DNA of 64,000 bases from Mycobacterium sp. GA-0227b. GTDB taxonomy: Bacteria > Actinomycetota > Actinomycetes > Mycobacteriales > Mycobacteriaceae. Positions 15,988-23,910 of the stretch are shown in pieces. The translations under genes were made by a program, and so were the position numbers. The notes under the pieces are model-generated. The model worked only from the letters and a program-made list of their open reading frames with translations. It did not search any database and was not told where the DNA came from. The stretch is taken from positions 248,001-312,000 of the forward strand of contig NZ_LQIK01000030.1 in the NCBI RefSeq assembly GCF_001499855.1, given 5' to 3'. The first letter of the stretch is position 1. Each line of letters begins with the position of its first letter.

Positions 15988-16947
15988 TCACAGCGCCGCG
16001 AAACAGGGGTCCTGTTCGCCCTTGGGGATGTCAGCGTTCTGCGTCGAGAACCGGCTCACCACACCGTCTTCGGTGACATCGACCGAATCGGCCTTGACTC
16101 CCAGCGGGTAATTCTTCGTCAGCTCGGAGGTGAACGCATCCAGCGCCGGCTGGACGGTTTCCCGCGGCAGCGTGAAGCCGAGCCCGGTCAGCTCGAGAAC
16201 CTGCAACGAGATCCCGCCGTCGGCCACCGTGGGCTTGGTGACGATGTTGCCCAGCGCGCCCTCCAGTTCGATGGTGCCTTCGGACGGGTTGGTCGTGACG
16301 CCGGTGACGAATGAACCGATCAGGGGGATCGAGTCGGTGATGGTCTGGTGGATGCCCTCCGAAGACCAGGTGATGTCCGCGACCAGCGAGCCGATCGATC
16401 CACTCGAGGTGGCCGTGTCCTCGAGGCGGACGTCCTGGATCGCCAGCTCGACCTTCATGCCTTTGGCGTCGCGGATCTGGTTGCCGGCGGTCTCGATGTG
16501 GATGTTCGTGTAGTGACCGGACATGTGCTGGATCAGGAAGGGCGGCATGACGCCGAACGACGCGGTGGCATCATCCTCGACAACGCACGACGTGGCGTCG
16601 GCGACGACGTTGTTGGCGCGGTTGCGAGCGTAGAGCTCACCGGCCAGCAGGCCGGCCAGCGTCAGCCCGATCACGATGACGACGATCAGCACGATCGACA
16701 GCGGATCGCGGAACACGTCCTTGATCTTCGAACCGGACGACGGACGCTTCTGTGGGGCCGACGGCCCTTGAGGACCTTGTGGCGGCCCGGGTGGACCTTG
16801 TGGCGGCCCCGGCGGTGGACCCTGTGGCGGCCCGGGCGGAGCTTGTGGCGGCCCCGGCGGTGGACCCTGTGGCGGCCCAGGCGGACCTTGTGGCGGCCCC
16901 GGCGGTGGCGGCGGCGGTTGGTTCGGGCGAGCCCAGGGGTCGGTCAC
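15988..16947 (-). CDS. LmeA/DUF2993-like membrane protein with Pro-Gly-Gln repeats, Rv0479c-like
   Basis: Residues 11-64 are a PPGPPQG-type low-complexity cytoplasmic region. One membrane segment follows (about 83-103) and then a periplasmic DUF2993-type domain similar to LmeA, a protein of lipomannan maturation. The single C-terminal cysteine could pair with CVVEDD after the membrane segment. Length and position match Rv0479c. GTG at 16947 overlaps the upstream nitrilase stop by four bases, so the two are co-translated. The mature role is inferred from the family only. Confidence 0.85.
   Translation of the reverse strand: MTDPWARPNQPPPPPPGPPQGPPGPPQGPPPGPPQAPPGPPQGPPPGPPQGPPGPPQGPQGPSAPQKRPSSGSKIKDVFRDPLSIVLIVVIVIGLTLAGLLAGELYARNRANNVVADATSCVVEDDATASFGVMPPFLIQHMSGHYTNIHIETAGNQIRDAKGMKVELAIQDVRLEDTATSSGSIGSLVADITWSSEGIHQTITDSIPLIGSFVTGVTTNPSEGTIELEGALGNIVTKPTVADGGISLQVLELTGLGFTLPRETVQPALDAFTSELTKNYPLGVKADSVDVTEDGVVSRFSTQNADIPKGEQDPCFAAL
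16777..16918 (-). repeat. GC-rich minisatellite coding the Pro-rich region
   Basis: Alternating units of about 21 bp (TGTGGCGGCCCNGGNGGA and close variants) encode the PPGPPQG repeats of the LmeA-like protein. It is an in-frame coding repeat, prone to length change, not a CRISPR array. Confidence 0.8.
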
Positions 16948-17771
16948 GACCGCGATTCTGCCTTATCGAGGCGGGTGAAGTCTGCGCGGTTGCGCATCAC
17001 CGCGATCGTCTCGCGGACCTTGCGCCCGGCGTCCAGGTCGATGTCGGCCACCAATAACTGCGGGTCGGCGCCCGTCGCCGACACCACCTCACCGGTCGGG
17101 GACGCGATCAGGCTGCCCCCCACACCGGTCGGGCCCAGAGCCGCGATGTCGGCGTCCGGGCACGCCTGGTCGACCGCCGCGACGTAGCCGGTCGTGTCGA
17201 TGGCGCGGGCCCGGGCCAGCAGCGACCATTGCTCGAGCTTGCCCGGCCCGCTGCCCCACGACGCATGGACGGTGATCAGCTGCGCGCCCCGTCGGGCCAA
17301 CTCGACGTACAACTCGGGGAAGCGGACGTCGTAACACAGCGTCAGGCCGACGCGAACCCCGTCGACGTCGATCACGACCGGTTCGCGCCCGGGCGCGACG
17401 GTCTTGGACTCCTGGAAGCCGAACGCGTCGTAGAGGTGGATCTTCTCGTAGTGCGCATCGATGGGTCCGTCCGAGCCGGGCCCCGTCGCGATCAACGTGT
17501 TGAAGACCCGCCCGTCGCCGGACGGCACGAACATGCCCGCCACGACGACGATTCCCGCCCGCTCGGCGATCGCCCGCACCTGCGACGCCCATGGTCCGTC
17601 CAGCGGCTCGGCGATGGGAGCGAGTGGCACCCCGAACCGGCACATCGTTGCCTCCGGGAACAGCACCATCCGGGCGCCGGCGTCCGCGGCGCGCCGGGTG
17701 TACTCCTCGACCAGCGCAAGGTTCTCGGAAGGCTCGGTGCCGCTGAGGATCTGCGCTAGGGCAATCCGCAT
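16944..17771 (-). CDS. Nitrilase-family amidohydrolase, Rv0480c-like
   Basis: The 275-residue carbon-nitrogen hydrolase has the full catalytic triad: Glu40 (LFPEA), Lys110 (HYEKIHLYD) and Cys146 (LTLCYDVRFPE). The pattern is close to the Nit1/Nit2 omega-amidase group, which hydrolyse small omega-amides or deaminated glutathione-like molecules; the mycobacterial substrate is not known. ATG at 17771 is followed by MRIALAQI, a typical nitrilase start. It is translationally coupled to the LmeA-like gene. Confidence 0.92.
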   Translation of the reverse strand: MRIALAQILSGTEPSENLALVEEYTRRAADAGARMVLFPEATMCRFGVPLAPIAEPLDGPWASQVRAIAERAGIVVVAGMFVPSGDGRVFNTLIATGPGSDGPIDAHYEKIHLYDAFGFQESKTVAPGREPVVIDVDGVRVGLTLCYDVRFPELYVELARRGAQLITVHASWGSGPGKLEQWSLLARARAIDTTGYVAAVDQACPDADIAALGPTGVGGSLIASPTGEVVSATGADPQLLVADIDLDAGRKVRETIAVMRNRADFTRLDKAESRS

Positions 17772-17820
17772 TGGCCCAGCCTACGGCTTCGATCGTTGAT
17801 CACGCCTCACGGGCGGTTCG

Positions 17821-18603
17821 TCAGGTCGGTGCGACCGTCGACCAAGGCACGGTCAGCACCCCGTCACGCATCCGGCGACGGGCGGGGGCGACAGGAAAGC
17901 CGTTGTCGCGCAACGTCTCCAGCATCGCACGCCACCGCACCCGCGGGCCGAACACCCCGTGACCCGCCACGCTGGCCCACGCCCGGTCGGCGGCGGTCAG
18001 CAGCGCGTGCACGGGTTGACCGTCGACGTTGTGGTGGATCAGCACCTTGGGCAGCCGCTCGGCGAGGTCGGAGGGTCGCTCGATCGCGAACGGGTCGCAT
18101 GCCAGGGTCAGGCTTATCGGCCCGTCGGCGTCGAGCAGCACCCAGCAGCAGCGCCTGCCGAGCTCGTCGCAGGTGCCGTCGACGATGAGCCCGCCGGGTG
18201 CCAGTTGCCGCTGCATCGTCGACCACGCCTGCGCGACGGTTTCGACCGGGTACTGGCGCAGCACGTTGAACGCCCGCACCAGGACCGGATGCATGCCCGC
18301 CAATTCGAAACCGCCGAGGCCGAATTCGACCGAGTCGGTTACCGCGGTGCGGGCCGTGCGCACCCGCTCGGGGTCAATCTCCAGTCCTATTACACGAATA
18401 TCGTTGCGCACCAAGCGGAGCCGTGCCGCAAGCTCCAGGGTTGTGACCGGAAGCGCGCCATAACCGAGATCGATGACGAGCGGGTCCTCGGCGGAGAGCA
18501 AGGTCGCGCGGACCCGCGGCGCGTGGACGAGCCAGCGATCGCTCCGACGCAACCGGTTGTAGCCGGTGGTGCCCCGCGTCAGCTGACCGATGGGCCCGCA
18601 CAT
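17821..18603 (-). CDS. SAM-dependent methyltransferase-like protein
   Basis: The 260-residue protein has a methyltransferase-like motif I (VIDLGYGALPVTTLELA, residues 43-59) and an acidic residue ending strand two (VIGLEIDPERV). The glycine-rich loop is degenerate compared with classical GxGxG, so activity is uncertain. A conserved LTLACDPFAIERPSDLAERLPK stretch follows. It lies between the nitrilase and DUF2505 genes, a place empty in M. tuberculosis. No partner is evident. Confidence 0.7.
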   Translation of the reverse strand: MCGPIGQLTRGTTGYNRLRRSDRWLVHAPRVRATLLSAEDPLVIDLGYGALPVTTLELAARLRLVRNDIRVIGLEIDPERVRTARTAVTDSVEFGLGGFELAGMHPVLVRAFNVLRQYPVETVAQAWSTMQRQLAPGGLIVDGTCDELGRRCCWVLLDADGPISLTLACDPFAIERPSDLAERLPKVLIHHNVDGQPVHALLTAADRAWASVAGHGVFGPRVRWRAMLETLRDNGFPVAPARRRMRDGVLTVPWSTVAPT

Positions 18604-18658
18604 GATCCGATTCTAGAAAGCGACGACGGCGACGCCGGGAACCGCGCCGTCTTGAGCG

Positions 18659-19165
18659 TCAGGCGTTCTCGGCGATCCACACGGTTGTGAAGCGCTGCTC
18701 GGCGATCAGCAGATCCACCAGTTGACCGCCGATGAAGTTCTCGATCTTGCCGCCGACGAGCGGCACCCGAACCTCGACCTCGACGGTGAACTCCAGCCGC
18801 GAACCGGGACCGGCCGGCGCCAGTACCGCGGTGCCGGTCAAACCGGCCGGTGCACCGGGAATCGACCCCTTGACCGTCGCGTCGGCCTTGCCGTCGCGGA
18901 CCGGGCTCCAGGTCTCTTCGCGCACGAAGCTCAGGTCGCCGCGATGAAACTGGGTCACCACCCCGGGCAACCGGTCCACCCGCAGCGTTTGAGTGGTGAC
19001 AACGTCGATACCGCCGTGCTCGTCGACGACCATGGAGTCCAGCGAGTAGTCGTCGGCGCCGGAATCGGTCAGCCGCGCCAGCCAGTAGCGTTCGTCGCTG
19101 AAAGCCCGGTGGACCTGTTCGACGCTGCCCCCGTACTCGGCGGCCATGTCGAATGAACGCGGCAT
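18659..19165 (-). CDS. DUF2505 (SRPBCC-like) protein, Rv0481c-like
   Basis: The 168-residue protein has the alternating beta-strand pattern and C-terminal amphipathic helix of START/SRPBCC lipid-binding folds, and matches DUF2505. MPRSFDMAAEYGGSVEQVHRAFSD is typical of the N-terminal strand and helix. Such proteins bind hydrophobic ligands; nothing here fixes the ligand. It is divergent from murB with only 26 bp between starts, so the promoters must overlap. Confidence 0.82.
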   Translation of the reverse strand: MPRSFDMAAEYGGSVEQVHRAFSDERYWLARLTDSGADDYSLDSMVVDEHGGIDVVTTQTLRVDRLPGVVTQFHRGDLSFVREETWSPVRDGKADATVKGSIPGAPAGLTGTAVLAPAGPGSRLEFTVEVEVRVPLVGGKIENFIGGQLVDLLIAEQRFTTVWIAENA

Positions 19166-19191
19166 AGCTGGTCAGGCTACCGTTACCGCCC

Positions 19192-20259
19192 GTGGTCAGT
19201 TCGCAACCCGGGGGCGCTTTGGTCGAGGAGGCGGTGCCGCTCGCACCGCTGACCACACTGCGCGTCGGACCCGTTGCGCGGCGGCTGATCACATGCGACA
19301 CCACCCAGAAAGTGATCGACGTGGTCCGCAACCTCGGCCCGGATGACGACGCGCTGGTGCTGGCGGGCGGCTCGAACGTGGTGATCTGTGACCAGTTGAC
19401 CGACCTGTCCGTCATCTACCTCGCGAACACCGAGATCACCGTCGACGGCAACCTGGTTCGCGTCGAGGCCGGCGCGGTGTGGGACGACGTCGTGGTGACC
19501 TCGCTGGCGCACGGGCTGGGCGGGCTGGAGTGCCTGTCCGGAATCCCGGGATCCGCCGGCGCGACACCGGTGCAGAACGTCGGCGCGTACGGCGCGGAGG
19601 TGGCCGACACCATCCGGCGGGTGCGGCTGCTGGACCGTCGCACCGGGAGAGATCGCTGGGTCACCCCGGACGCGCTGCGGTTCGGCTACCGCACCAGCGT
19701 CCTCAAACGCGCGCACGACGCGATCGTGCTCGAAGTGGAGTTCGCCCTGGACCCCGACGGGCGCAGCGCGCCGCTGCGCTACCGCGAACTGGCCGCCACG
19801 CTGGGTGTCGAGCAAGGATCGCGCGCCGATCCGCTCGCGGTGCGTGAGGCGGTGCTGGCACTGCGCTCGAGCAAGGGCATGGTCATCGACGCCGGCTCGG
19901 AAAACCCGGATCACGACACCTGGAGCGTCGGCTCGTTCTTCACCAACCCCGTCGTCACGCCCGCCGAGTTCGAGCGGATCCGCGCCCAGCAGGACGGGCC
20001 GGTGCCCAACTATCCGGCGCCCGACGGCGTCAAGCTCGCCGCGGGTTGGCTCGTCGAGCACGCCGGCTTCGGCAAGGGATATCCGGGCGCGGATGCTTCC
20101 GTGCGGCTGTCGACCAAGCACGCGCTGGCGCTCACCAATCGCGGCGGCGCCACCACCGCCGATGTGATCGCGCTGGCCAGGACGGTACGTGACGGTGTTC
20201 GAACGAGTTTCGGGATCGAACTCACAGCCGAGCCTGACCTGATCGGCTGTTCGCTGTAG
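19192..20259 (+). CDS. murB: UDP-N-acetylenolpyruvoylglucosamine reductase
   Basis: MurB reduces UDP-GlcNAc-enolpyruvate to UDP-MurNAc with NADPH and FAD in peptidoglycan synthesis. The 355-residue protein has FAD-binding GGSNVV and SGIPGSAGATPVQNVGAYG, the catalytic serine motif GSFFTNP, and a C-terminal domain ending in KLAAGWLVEHAGFGKG plus the usual tail. Two adjacent GTG codons (19192, 19195) could start it. lprQ follows by 15 bp, pairing two cell-wall enzymes. Confidence 0.97.
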   Translation: MVSSQPGGALVEEAVPLAPLTTLRVGPVARRLITCDTTQKVIDVVRNLGPDDDALVLAGGSNVVICDQLTDLSVIYLANTEITVDGNLVRVEAGAVWDDVVVTSLAHGLGGLECLSGIPGSAGATPVQNVGAYGAEVADTIRRVRLLDRRTGRDRWVTPDALRFGYRTSVLKRAHDAIVLEVEFALDPDGRSAPLRYRELAATLGVEQGSRADPLAVREAVLALRSSKGMVIDAGSENPDHDTWSVGSFFTNPVVTPAEFERIRAQQDGPVPNYPAPDGVKLAAGWLVEHAGFGKGYPGADASVRLSTKHALALTNRGGATTADVIALARTVRDGVRTSFGIELTAEPDLIGCSL

Positions 20260-20274
20260 GTACGCTGGGTCCAC

Positions 20275-21555
20275 GTGAGTACCGGGGAACCCCTGCCGTC
20301 GTTCAACCGACGGCGCGCCCTGACCGCACTGGCGGTCGGTGTCGTCGCGCCCGGGGCCCTGGCCGCCTGCATGGCCAACGGCGACGAACCGTCCGCGCAG
20401 GACGCGCCCGCAGAACCCACGCTGAACTTCAAGCCGGCCAACGACGCCACCGACATCTCGCCGACCGAGCGCGCCGGCGTCGAGGTCAGCAACGGCTGGT
20501 TCCAGCGGATCACCCTGACCAACCCCGACGGCAAGGTCGTCGCCGGCGCGCTCAACCGCGACCGCACCGAGTTCACGATCACCGAACCGCTGGGCTACGG
20601 CGCCGAGTACACCTGGAAGGGCTCGGTCGTCGGCCGCGACGGCAAGGCGGTGCAGGTCGACGGTTCGTTCTCCACGATCAACCCCAGCACCCAGGTCAGC
20701 GGTCAGTTCCAGCTCGCCGACGGCCAGGTGGTCGGGGTGGCCGCCCCGATCATCATCCAGTTCGACGCCCCGATCAGCGACAAGGCGACGGTGGAGAAGG
20801 CGCTCAAGGTCACCACCGAGCCGCCCGTCGAGGGCAGCTGGGCGTGGCTGCCCGACGAGGTCGGCGGGTCCCGCGTGCACTGGCGCACCCGCGAGTACTA
20901 CCCGGCCGGCACCAAGGTGCACGTCGACGCCAAGCTGTACGGCGTGCCGTTCGGCGACGACGCCTACGGCGCGCAGGACGCGACGCTGAGCTTCGAGATC
21001 GGCCGTCGCCAAGTCGTCAGGGCCGAGGCGTCGTCGCACCGCATCCAGGTCCTCGACGCCAACGGCGCGGTGATCATGGACTTCCCGTGCAGCTACGGCG
21101 AGGGTGACCTGGACCGCAACGTCACCCGCAGCGGGATCCACGTCGTCACGGAGAAGTACGAAGACTTCTGGATGACCAATCCCGCGGCCGGTTACGCCAA
21201 CATCCACGAGCGGTGGGCGGTGCGGATCTCCAACAACGGCGAGTTCATCCACGCCAACCCCGCCAGCCTCGGTTCGCAGGGCAGCAGCAACGTCACCAAC
21301 GGCTGCATCAACCTCTCGGAGTCCGACGCCGAGCAGTACTTCCACACCGCCGTTTACGGCGATCCCGTCGAGGTCACCGGGACCCGCATCGAGTTGTCGT
21401 ACTCCGATGGCGACATCTGGGACTGGGTGGTGCCGTGGGACGAATGGAAGGCGATGTCGGCGCTGTCGGAGCAGAACGGACCGGACATTCCGAGCACCGC
21501 GCCCGCGACCCCCTCGGGCGCACCGCAACCGGTCAACGGCCGCCCCGGCCGCTAG
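20275..21555 (+). CDS. lprQ: L,D-transpeptidase lipoprotein
   Basis: The 426-residue protein begins with an export signal and lipobox (GALAACMANG). Two Ig-like domains follow (about residues 45-250, including NPDGKVVAGAL), then a YkuD catalytic domain. The active cysteine is Cys344 in NVTNGCINLS, with the upstream histidine in EFIHANP. It forms 3-3 peptidoglycan cross-links. It matches Rv0483 (LprQ/LdtMt5) in layout. GTG start. The C-terminal tail after the domain is Pro/Ala-rich. Confidence 0.95.
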   Translation: MSTGEPLPSFNRRRALTALAVGVVAPGALAACMANGDEPSAQDAPAEPTLNFKPANDATDISPTERAGVEVSNGWFQRITLTNPDGKVVAGALNRDRTEFTITEPLGYGAEYTWKGSVVGRDGKAVQVDGSFSTINPSTQVSGQFQLADGQVVGVAAPIIIQFDAPISDKATVEKALKVTTEPPVEGSWAWLPDEVGGSRVHWRTREYYPAGTKVHVDAKLYGVPFGDDAYGAQDATLSFEIGRRQVVRAEASSHRIQVLDANGAVIMDFPCSYGEGDLDRNVTRSGIHVVTEKYEDFWMTNPAAGYANIHERWAVRISNNGEFIHANPASLGSQGSSNVTNGCINLSESDAEQYFHTAVYGDPVEVTGTRIELSYSDGDIWDWVVPWDEWKAMSALSEQNGPDIPSTAPATPSGAPQPVNGRPGR

Positions 21556-21563
21556 TTCATTGA

Positions 21564-21631
21564 CGCAATGTCGCGCTGAGAACGCCGCCGCGGCTATATA
21601 TGCGCGGCGTCGCTGTCAGGCTGACATTGCG
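21564..21631. terminator. Bidirectional terminator between lprQ and the SDR gene
   Basis: CGCAATGTC and GACATTGCG form the outer stem, and ACGCCGC/GCGGCGT the inner stem around a TATATAT loop. It fills the short gap between convergent genes. Confidence 0.75.
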
Positions 21632-21636
21632 ATCGG

Positions 21637-22404
21637 CTAGCGCCGGTTGAAGCGGGATCCGCTGGCGCCGCTGACCTGATCGCGCGGCCGCACGACGATC
21701 AGATCCAGGTCGACGTGCGACGGTCGGCCCGCGACGAACCCGATGATCTCGGCGACGTCTTCGGCCAGCAGCGGGGTGACGCCTTCGTAGACCTTGGCGG
21801 CGCGTTCCTCGTCGCCCTCGAACCGGTTCAGCGAGAAGTCGGTTTTCACCATGCCCGGCGCAACTTCGGTGAGCCGCACGGGTTTTCCGAGCAGCTCACT
21901 GCGCAACGTCCGGTGCAGCACGCCTTGGGCATGCTTGGCGGAGGTGTACCCGCCGCCATTGTCGTAGATCTCCACCGCGGCGATCGAGGTGACGGTGACG
22001 ATCAACCCGTCGCCGGAGTCGATCAGCCTCGGCAACAGCGCGCGGGTCACCAGCAGTGTGCCGAGCACGTTTGCCTCCCACATCCAGCGCCAGTGCTCGA
22101 TGTCGGCCTCGGCCACCGGATCCAGTCCTCGCGCGCCTCCGGCGTTGTTGACCAGCACCGAAACCTGCCCGGGTACCCGGTCCAGCGCCTCTGCCAGCGC
22201 CGACACCGCCTCGGTGGACGTGACGTCCGCCACGATCGCGGTGCCGCCGATCTCTTCGGCGAGGGCCTCGATGGGCTGCTGGCGACGGGCTACGCAGACG
22301 ACGTGAAAACCTTGTGCGGCAAGGGTTCTCGCGGTGGCCGCGCCGATGCCTGCGCTGGCGCCGGTGACCACCGCGACTCGACTGTCGGTCCGGGGTGTCG
22401 TCAT
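21637..22404 (-). CDS. Short-chain dehydrogenase/reductase, Rv0484c-like
   Basis: The 255-residue classical SDR has TGASAGIG at 14-21, NNAGG at 86-90, and the catalytic YTSAK at 153-157 with an upstream serine (TVTSIAAVE). The substrate is unknown. ATG at 22404 gives the length expected for Rv0484c. It is convergent with lprQ and divergent from the ROK regulator. Confidence 0.9.
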   Translation of the reverse strand: MTTPRTDSRVAVVTGASAGIGAATARTLAAQGFHVVCVARRQQPIEALAEEIGGTAIVADVTSTEAVSALAEALDRVPGQVSVLVNNAGGARGLDPVAEADIEHWRWMWEANVLGTLLVTRALLPRLIDSGDGLIVTVTSIAAVEIYDNGGGYTSAKHAQGVLHRTLRSELLGKPVRLTEVAPGMVKTDFSLNRFEGDEERAAKVYEGVTPLLAEDVAEIIGFVAGRPSHVDLDLIVVRPRDQVSGASGSRFNRR

Positions 22405-22427
22405 CTGCCCAACTTTAGTTGGCGTGC

Positions 22428-22433
22428 TAAGTT
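22428..22433 (+). promoter_or_regulatory. -10 box driving a leaderless polycysteine mini-ORF
   Basis: TAAGTT fits TANNNT, and six bases lie between it and the GTG at 22440, the spacing expected for a leaderless start. Confidence 0.65.
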
Positions 22434-22439
22434 CACCGT

Positions 22440-22502
22440 GTGCTGTCCAGTCAGGCCTGTTCCCGGCGTGCGTGTTGTTGTCGCGCACTTCGCCGCGCCT
22501 GA
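22440..22502 (+). CDS. Polycysteine leaderless mini-ORF (putative cysteine attenuator)
   Basis: The frame GTG...TGA encodes 20 residues with Cys at position 7 and a Cys triplet at 12-14 (RACCCR). It begins six bases after a TANNNT box, so it is probably translated without a leader. Leaderless polycysteine mini-ORFs are a known class of cysteine-responsive attenuators in mycobacteria: ribosome stalling at Cys codons when cysteine is scarce changes downstream expression. Downstream lies a GGAC/GTCC hairpin (about 22511-22525), then the ROK regulator and mshA, the first enzyme of cysteine-containing mycothiol. The class is known; assignment here is inferred. Confidence 0.6.
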   Translation: MLSSQACSRRACCCRALRRA

Positions 22503-22585
22503 CTGACCCCGGACAACCGCTGTCCTGCTGAGTCGCCGGGTGTGGCCCGAGAACCCACCGGCCGACCTCTCCGAAGGACAAGCAG

Positions 22586-23875
22586 ATGCGCACTTCCGTC
22601 ACCACCACACTTCCCGCGAAGCCGTCGGTCCGCAGCGCCCAGCACGCCAAGCGCGCGCTGTTGGCCCGCCGGCATGTCGTCGCGCCGGCGCTGAAGGTGG
22701 CCGACGCCGCCGCCGCGTCGGTGTTCAGTGCGGCCCGCCTGCGCGGGCCCATCGCCCGTGACGTCATCGCCCAGGTCACCGGCCTGAGCATCGCGACCGT
22801 CAACCGCCAGGTCACCGCCCTGCTCGAGGCCGGTGTACTGCGCGAACGCGCCGACCTCGCGGTTTCCGGCGCGATCGGCAGGCCCCGCGTGCCCGTGGAG
22901 GTGAAGCACGAACCGTTCCTCACGCTGGGGATCCACATCGGCGCCCGCAGCACCAGCATCGTGGCCGCCGACCTCTTCGGTCGCACCCTCGACGTCGTCG
23001 AAACGCCTACTCCGCGGGCCCCGCAGGCCACCGCGCTGGCGTCGCTGGCCGACAGCGCCCGCCGTTACCTGGGCCACTGGCATCGCCGCCGCCCGCTCTG
23101 GGTGGGCGTGGCGGCCGGCGGCGTCGTCGACAGCACGACCGGTTACCTCGACCATCCGCGGCTCGGCTGGTCCGACGCGCCGGTCGGGCCGGTACTCGCC
23201 GAAACCCTCGGTCTGCCGGTGTCGGTCGCCTCGCATGTGGACGCGATGGCCGGGGCCGAACTGCTGCTCGGGGGGCGCAGGCAGGCCTCGGACACGTCGA
23301 CGAGCCTGTACGTCTATGCCCGCGAAACCGTCGGCTACGCGCTGTCGATCGGCGGCCGGGTTCACTCGCCGGCCAGCGGCCCCGGCACCATCGCCGCTCT
23401 GCCTGTGCAGTCCGAATTGCTCGGTGGCACAGGGCAACTGGAGTCCACAGTCAGTGACGAAGCGGTGCTGATCGCGGCCCGCAAGGCGCGCATCATCGCC
23501 GCCGAGGGCCCCGGCTCGACGATGCAGGCGCTGTTCAAGATTGCCCGCCAGGGCAACCGGCCCGCGCAGGAGCTGCTGGCCGAACGGGCACGGGTGCTGG
23601 GCGAGGCCGTCGCGCTGCTGCGCGACATGCTCAACCCCGACGACCTGATCGTTGGCGGCCAGGCGTTCACCGAATATCCCGAGGGCATGAGCGTCGCGGC
23701 GGCCGCGTTCGCGCAGCGTTCGGTGATGCCTTCGCGCGAGATCCGGCTGACCGTCTTCGGCAACCGCGTTCAGGAGGCCGGTGCGGGTGTGGTGTCGCTC
23801 GGCGGCCTGTACGCCGACCCGATCGGGGCCATGCGCCGGGCGCAGCGCCGGGAGGCCGCCGAAGCCACTGCGTGA
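22586..23875 (+). CDS. ROK-family transcriptional regulator, Rv0485-like
   Basis: The 429-residue protein has an N-terminal winged helix (about residues 45-100; ARDVIAQVTGLSIATVNRQV) and a ROK sugar-kinase-like domain (about 110-400). The kinase motifs are degenerate, and no CxCGxxGC zinc motif is seen, so it is probably a sensor and not a kinase. M. tuberculosis Rv0485 regulates pe13/ppe18. It lies 35 bp upstream of mshA and downstream of the polycysteine mini-ORF. Confidence 0.9.
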   Translation: MRTSVTTTLPAKPSVRSAQHAKRALLARRHVVAPALKVADAAAASVFSAARLRGPIARDVIAQVTGLSIATVNRQVTALLEAGVLRERADLAVSGAIGRPRVPVEVKHEPFLTLGIHIGARSTSIVAADLFGRTLDVVETPTPRAPQATALASLADSARRYLGHWHRRRPLWVGVAAGGVVDSTTGYLDHPRLGWSDAPVGPVLAETLGLPVSVASHVDAMAGAELLLGGRRQASDTSTSLYVYARETVGYALSIGGRVHSPASGPGTIAALPVQSELLGGTGQLESTVSDEAVLIAARKARIIAAEGPGSTMQALFKIARQGNRPAQELLAERARVLGEAVALLRDMLNPDDLIVGGQAFTEYPEGMSVAAAAFAQRSVMPSREIRLTVFGNRVQEAGAGVVSLGGLYADPIGAMRRAQRREAAEATA

Positions 23876-23910
23876 CTGGGCGCCTGCGGGCGCGGTGTAG
23901 ACATGACTGT

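Noticed and set aside
16777..16918. Regular GC-rich repeats that could suggest a CRISPR array
   Set aside because: They encode the Pro-Gly-Gln repeats of the LmeA-like protein.
19183..21528. Very long open frame antisense to murB and lprQ
   Set aside because: The sense genes have clear catalytic motifs; the antisense frame is open because of the high G+C third positions and gives a His/Arg/Val-rich translation.
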